Shown one piece after another: positions 18,166-21,331 of a stretch of DNA of 21,331 nucleotides; the first letter of the stretch is position 1; every line of letters starts with the position of its first letter. The DNA is taken from NCBI GenBank assembly GCA_035565675.1, contig DATMSA010000124.1:1-21331 (forward strand). Direction: 5' to 3'. The notes below the pieces were generated by a model that made no database searches, was not told the DNA's origin, and saw only the letters and a list, made by a program, of their open reading frames with translations. The translations under genes were made by a program, and so were the position numbers. The stretch comes from Capillimicrobium sp035565675. GTDB taxonomy: Bacteria; Actinomycetota; Thermoleophilia; Solirubrobacterales; Solirubrobacteraceae.

Positions 18166-19530
18166 ATGTCCACCAACCTGCCGCGCTGCGCGGTGATCGG
18201 CGCCGGCTCGTCCGGCATCACGGCGCTCAAGGCGCTCCGCGACGCCGGCCTCGACGCCGTCGCCTTCGAGGCGTCCGACCGCGTCGGCGGCAACTGGGTG
18301 CTCGGCAACCGCAACGGGATGTCGTCGGCCTACGAGGGCCTGCACATCAACACGTCGCGCGAGCGCATGGAGTACACCGACTTCCCGATGCCGAAGTCCT
18401 ATCCGGACTTCCCGCACCACTCGCAGATCGCGGCGTACTTCGACGACTACGTCGACCACTTCGGCCTGCGGCCGCTGATCCGCTTCGAGACCCGGGTCGA
18501 GCGCGCCGAGCGCGGGCCGCAGGGCGGCTGGGCGCTCACGCTCGGCGACGGCTCCGTCGAGCGCTTCGACGCGCTGCTCGTCGCCAACGGCCACCACTGG
18601 GACCCGCGCTGGCCGGAGCCGCCGTTCCCGGGCAGCGACACGTTCGCGGGCGTCCAGATGCACGCCCACGACTACCGCAGCGACGAGGTCCTGCGCGACA
18701 AGGACGTCGTCGTCCTGGGCATGGGCAACAGCGCGATGGACATCGCGGTCGAGTCCAGCTACGTGGCCAGGTCCACCGTCCTGGCCGCCCGCCGCGGCGC
18801 CTGGATCCTGCCCAAGCACATCCTCGGGCGCCCGATGGACCAGCTCCTGAAGAACGACCCGCGCGTGCCGTTCGCGATCCGCTCGCGGCTCATGGAGCTG
18901 ATCGTGCGCCTCGTCGCCGGCCCGCCCGAGCGCTACGGCCTGCCCAAGCCCGACCACCGCTTCGGCCAGGCCCATCCGACCGTGTCGGGGCGCATCCTCG
19001 ACCGCATCGGCCACGGCACGATCACGCCGAAGCCGAACATCGCGCGCCTGGAGGGCGACCGCGTCGTCTTCGTCGACGGCACGTCCGTGCGCGCCGACGT
19101 CGTCGTGTACTGCACGGGCTACAGGATCACGTTCCCGTTCTTCGACGAGGACCTGATCTCGGCGCCCGACAACCGGATCGAGCTGTTCCGCCACGTGTTC
19201 CACCCCGACCTCGACGACGTGTTCTTCGTCGGGCTGCTGCAGCCGCTCGGCGCGATCATGCCGCTGGCCGAGGAGCAGGGCCGCTGGATCGCCGACCACC
19301 TGACCGGCCAGTACGCGCTGCCGCCGCGGCCGGAGATGCGCGCCGACATCGAGCGGGAGCTGCGCGCGATGCGCAAGCGCTACGTGACCTCCAAGCGCCA
19401 CACGATCCAGGTCGACTTCGAGGACTACCTGCACGGCATCGAGCAGGAGCGCCGCGCCGGGGCGCAGCGCGCCCGCGCCGCCGGCTTCCCGCTGCCCGTG
19501 CCGCGCCGGACCGAGGTCGTCGCGGCGTGA
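18166..19530 (+). CDS. Flavin-containing monooxygenase (class B, FMO type)
   Basis: A 454-residue flavoprotein monooxygenase that should use NADPH and O2 to oxygenate a soft nucleophile (N or S) or a related substrate. The FAD site is VIGAGSSG (G12, G14, G17). The FMO fingerprint F-x-G-x3-H-x3-Y is F160 to Y170 (FAGVQMHAHDY); the final Tyr instead of Trp-Pro/Asp favours FMO over Baeyer-Villiger type. The NADPH site is VLGMGNSAMD (G185, G187). The second FAD-linked motif is YCTGY (C316 to Y319). The ATG at 18166 has AAGGGG upstream and a promoter in the divergent gap. The stop overlaps the start of a TetR gene (GTGA), which suggests that the monooxygenase is under that repressor's control. The natural substrate is unknown. 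Confidence 0.92.
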   Translation: MSTNLPRCAVIGAGSSGITALKALRDAGLDAVAFEASDRVGGNWVLGNRNGMSSAYEGLHINTSRERMEYTDFPMPKSYPDFPHHSQIAAYFDDYVDHFGLRPLIRFETRVERAERGPQGGWALTLGDGSVERFDALLVANGHHWDPRWPEPPFPGSDTFAGVQMHAHDYRSDEVLRDKDVVVLGMGNSAMDIAVESSYVARSTVLAARRGAWILPKHILGRPMDQLLKNDPRVPFAIRSRLMELIVRLVAGPPERYGLPKPDHRFGQAHPTVSGRILDRIGHGTITPKPNIARLEGDRVVFVDGTSVRADVVVYCTGYRITFPFFDEDLISAPDNRIELFRHVFHPDLDDVFFVGLLQPLGAIMPLAEEQGRWIADHLTGQYALPPRPEMRADIERELRAMRKRYVTSKRHTIQVDFEDYLHGIEQERRAGAQRARAAGFPLPVPRRTEVVAA

Positions 19531-20147
19531 GCGCCACCGGGGCCGGCACCGGGAAGCGCGAGCGCACCAAGCAGGCCAACCGCGCCGCGATCCTCCTCGC
19601 CGCCCGTGACGTGTTCGTCGAGATGGGCTACGGCGCCGCGACCGTCCGCGACATCATCCGCCGCACCGACCTCGCCAGCGGCACGTTCTACAACTACTTC
19701 CCCGACAAGGAGTCGGTGTTCCGCGCGCTCCTGGAGGAGACCGCGCGCGAGGCGACCGGCCGCGCCCACGCGGCGCGGCAGGCCGGCACGACGACCGAGG
19801 CGTTCGTCGCCGACGGCTTCCGCGTGTACTTCGAGATGCTCGTCGAGGACCCCGCCACCTTCGAGCTCGTGCGCCGCAACGCCGGCACGATCCGCGCGAT
19901 GTTCGACGTCCCGGCCATCGCCGCCGGCCTCGCCGAGCTGGCCACCGACCTGCGCGACGGGGTCGCCTCCGGCCTGGTTCCCGACCACGACACCGACCTC
20001 ATGGCCGCCGCGATGTTCGGCACCGCGTTCGAGGTCGGCGTGCGCATGCTCGAGGAGGAGCCGCCCGACGTCGAGCGCGCCGCGACGTTCTGCGCCGACC
20101 TGTTCCTGGGCGGCCTCGAGCGGCTTGGCCGCCGGAGCGCCCGCTAG
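19527..20147 (+). CDS. TetR/AcrR family transcriptional regulator
   Basis: A 206-residue TetR-type repressor. The GTG at 19527 overlaps the FMO stop. The N-terminal DNA-binding domain is clear: AAILLAARDVFVEMGYGAATV, then the helix-turn-helix at about 39-58 (VRDIIRRTDLASGTFYNYF) and the usual PDKESVF turn. The C-terminal ligand-binding half is all-helical, acidic and not diagnostic. Because it is in the same transcript as the FMO, it probably regulates that operon and itself, and perhaps the divergent acylase, responding to an FMO-related small molecule. Candidate operator repeats (AACGTTGACG at 18090 and AACGTGACG at 18119) overlap the promoter. That link is inferred. Confidence 0.93.
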   Translation: MSATGAGTGKRERTKQANRAAILLAARDVFVEMGYGAATVRDIIRRTDLASGTFYNYFPDKESVFRALLEETAREATGRAHAARQAGTTTEAFVADGFRVYFEMLVEDPATFELVRRNAGTIRAMFDVPAIAAGLAELATDLRDGVASGLVPDHDTDLMAAAMFGTAFEVGVRMLEEEPPDVERAATFCADLFLGGLERLGRRSAR

Positions 20148-20161
20148 GTTCCCGCGCCACT

Positions 20162-21064
20162 ATGTTCCGCTCGCTCGCAGCCGGATGCTGCGCTGCGCTC
20201 GCTCTCCTGGTCGCTCCCGCGACCGGGTCCGCTGCCACGATCGGCATCGGCGACCAGCAGGCGTCCATGTTCTCCAACCCCCTGTTCCAGGCGCTCGACG
20301 TCCCGATCGTGCGCTACATCGCGCCGTACGACGCCATGGACCACGGCGACGACGCCCGCAACGCCGCGGCGTTCATCGAGGCCGCCCAGAAGGCGAACGC
20401 CCGGGTGCTCGTGGCCTTCTACCACTCGCGCCACACGCCGATGAAGCTGCCCTCCCGGGCCCAGTACATCCGCGCGACGCGCAAGTTCATCCGCGCGTTC
20501 CCCTACGTGCGCGAGTACCAGCCCTGGAACGAGGCCAACCGCGGCACGGTCCGCGGCATGTTCGCCAGCCCCAGCGCCCGCACCGCCGCCACCTACTACA
20601 TGGCGCTGCGCAAGATCTGCACCGGCTGCACGGTCACCGGCCTGGACCTGCTCGACGGGATCGACATGGCCCCGTCGCTGCGCTACCTGCGCACGTTCCA
20701 GAAGTACGCCAAGCCGGCGCCGAAGGTGTGGGGCCTGCACAACTACTCCGACACCAACCGCAACTCGACGGCCCGCACGAGGGCGTTCCTGCGCGCCGTG
20801 CGCGGCAGCGTGTGGCTGACCGAGACCGGCGGCATCGTCAAGCTGGGCAGCACGTTCCCGGGCGGCGCCTCGGGGCAGGCGCGGGCGGCGAAGGCGCTGC
20901 GGCTCATGTTCCGCATCGCCGACTCCAACCCGCGCATCAAGCGCCTGTACATCTTCCAGTGGACCGGCTCGCCGTCGAACGCCCGCTTCGACGCGGGGCT
21001 GACGAACCCGAACGGCAGCGCGCGGCCGGGCTACCGCGTGGTGCGCGACCGCATCGGCCGCTAG
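20162..21064 (+). CDS. Secreted glycoside hydrolase-like TIM-barrel protein (clan GH-A type)
   Basis: A 300-residue protein with a signal peptide (MFRSLAAGCCAALALLVAP, cleavage near GSA-AT). The mature part looks like a beta/alpha barrel. E124 in QPWNEAN fits the Asn-Glu acid/base pair at the end of strand 4 of clan GH-A enzymes, and E221 in LTETGG fits the strand-7 nucleophile, 97 residues later. Other barrel-like strands are VRYIAPYD, VLVAFYH, WGLHNYSD and LYIFQWTG. A small Cys pair (CTGC, about 157-160) may form a disulfide. The exact GH family and sugar substrate cannot be named. The gene begins 14 bases after the TetR stop. A TAGGTT box at 20146 suggests that it may also have its own nearly leaderless promoter. 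A hairpin follows its stop. Confidence 0.75.
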   Translation: MFRSLAAGCCAALALLVAPATGSAATIGIGDQQASMFSNPLFQALDVPIVRYIAPYDAMDHGDDARNAAAFIEAAQKANARVLVAFYHSRHTPMKLPSRAQYIRATRKFIRAFPYVREYQPWNEANRGTVRGMFASPSARTAATYYMALRKICTGCTVTGLDLLDGIDMAPSLRYLRTFQKYAKPAPKVWGLHNYSDTNRNSTARTRAFLRAVRGSVWLTETGGIVKLGSTFPGGASGQARAAKALRLMFRIADSNPRIKRLYIFQWTGSPSNARFDAGLTNPNGSARPGYRVVRDRIGR

Positions 21065-21096
21065 CGCCCGGGCTACGACCCTCGTCCACGGACGAC

Positions 21097-21125
21097 GGGG
21101 CCGGCGTGAGGATCGCGCCGGCCCC
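21097..21125 (+). terminator. Hairpin terminator-like structure after the glycoside hydrolase gene
   Basis: GGGGCCGGCG (21097-21106) and CGCCGGCCCC (21116-21125) form a perfect 10-bp stem with a 9-base loop, about 30 bases after the stop. There is no T-tract, as is common for stems in very GC-rich genomes. Confidence 0.6.
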
Positions 21126-21143
21126 GCCGACTCCCGAGATGGA

Positions 21144-21331
21144 ATGCGTGCGCGTCGTGCCCTGCCCCATCTGATCTTCGTCCTGACGGGGCTGGTGATC
21201 GCGCTGGTGGTCGTCCTCCCGGTCCGCACCGAGGAGACCGGCTGCCCCGCCGCGTCCGACGGCGGCAACCTGTGCCTCCTCGAGAAGGCGGTCGCGCCCG
21301 CGGTGACGACCGTCGCGCTCGCGGTGCTGCT
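21144..21331 (+). CDS. Start of a probable membrane protein (3' end outside the window)
   Basis: The frame from the ATG at 21144 stays open to the window edge (62 codons). It shows the GC-rich third positions of the other genes. A short basic start (MRARRALPH) precedes a hydrophobic helix (LIFVLTGLVIALVVVLPV). A polar stretch of about 25 residues with two cysteines follows (TGCPAA and NLCLLE), then a second hydrophobic segment begins near VAPAVTTVALAVL. This fits an N-in membrane protein whose loop cysteines could pair outside the cell. The nearby ATG at 21139 is in another frame and stops after 11 codons. No family is recognised. The ribosome site is weak (GAG near 21135), so the start is uncertain. 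Confidence 0.55.
   Translation, partial: MRARRALPHLIFVLTGLVIALVVVLPVRTEETGCPAASDGGNLCLLEKAVAPAVTTVALAVL

Noticed and set aside
18106..19434. A 442-codon minus-strand frame opposite the FMO gene
   Set aside because: The FMO has all expected flavin and NADPH motifs; the reverse frame has none.
18166..19530. Baeyer-Villiger monooxygenase
   Set aside because: The fingerprint ends in Tyr (FxGxxxHxxxY), not Trp-Pro/Asp, which favours the FMO type.
20144..21268. A 374-codon minus-strand frame opposite the glycoside hydrolase-like gene
   Set aside because: It has shadow composition. The plus-strand gene has a signal peptide and catalytic-type glutamates, and the frame runs through a terminator-like hairpin.

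Overview
The window is very GC-rich, gene-dense bacterial DNA with strong G/C at third codon positions, many GTG starts and stop/start overlaps. A 7Fe actinobacterial-type ferredoxin, a DUF1707 protein, an RsbW/RsbV partner-switch module and probable leaderless genes point to Actinomycetota. A Thermoleophilia/Solirubrobacterales-like host is my guess from general protein character and has not been tested.

Region 1 (1-7619, + strand) is one tightly coupled catabolic-looking operon. It contains the C-terminus of an ABC-type substrate-binding protein, amidohydrolases A1 and B1, a small Rieske protein, amidohydrolases A2 and B2, an alpha/beta hydrolase carrying the residue signature of fluoroacetate dehalogenase, an FAD-dependent oxidoreductase and a 7Fe ferredoxin. 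A1/A2 and B1/B2 are clear paralogues, so an amidohydrolase pair has been duplicated around the Rieske gene. Uptake, hydrolysis and redox steps in one transcript suggest breakdown of an imported organic compound. The substrate cannot be read from the sequence. This is the best candidate for an undescribed system in the window.

Region 2 (7629-8784, - strand) is a compact partner-switching module: an RsbW/SpoIIAB-like GHKL kinase, a degenerate GHKL paralogue and an RsbV/SpoIIAA-like STAS antagonist. No sigma factor gene lies in the window. It converges on region 1 with only 9 bp between stop codons.

Region 3 (8945-15056, + strand) is gltB-gltD, the two subunits of NADPH-type glutamate synthase, divergent from region 2 and ending in a large hairpin.

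Region 4 (15100-18070, - strand) holds a DUF1707 two-helix membrane protein and a secreted penicillin-acylase-family Ntn hydrolase, separated by a long near-perfect inverted repeat.

Region 5 (18166-21331, + strand) holds a class B flavin monooxygenase overlapping a TetR regulator, a secreted clan GH-A-like glycoside hydrolase, a terminator-like hairpin and the start of a membrane protein cut by the window edge. The FMO/acylase divergent gap carries a good promoter and repeats that could be a TetR operator. There is no gene-free stretch over 300 bases. I saw no tRNA, rRNA, CRISPR array, transposase or attachment site.
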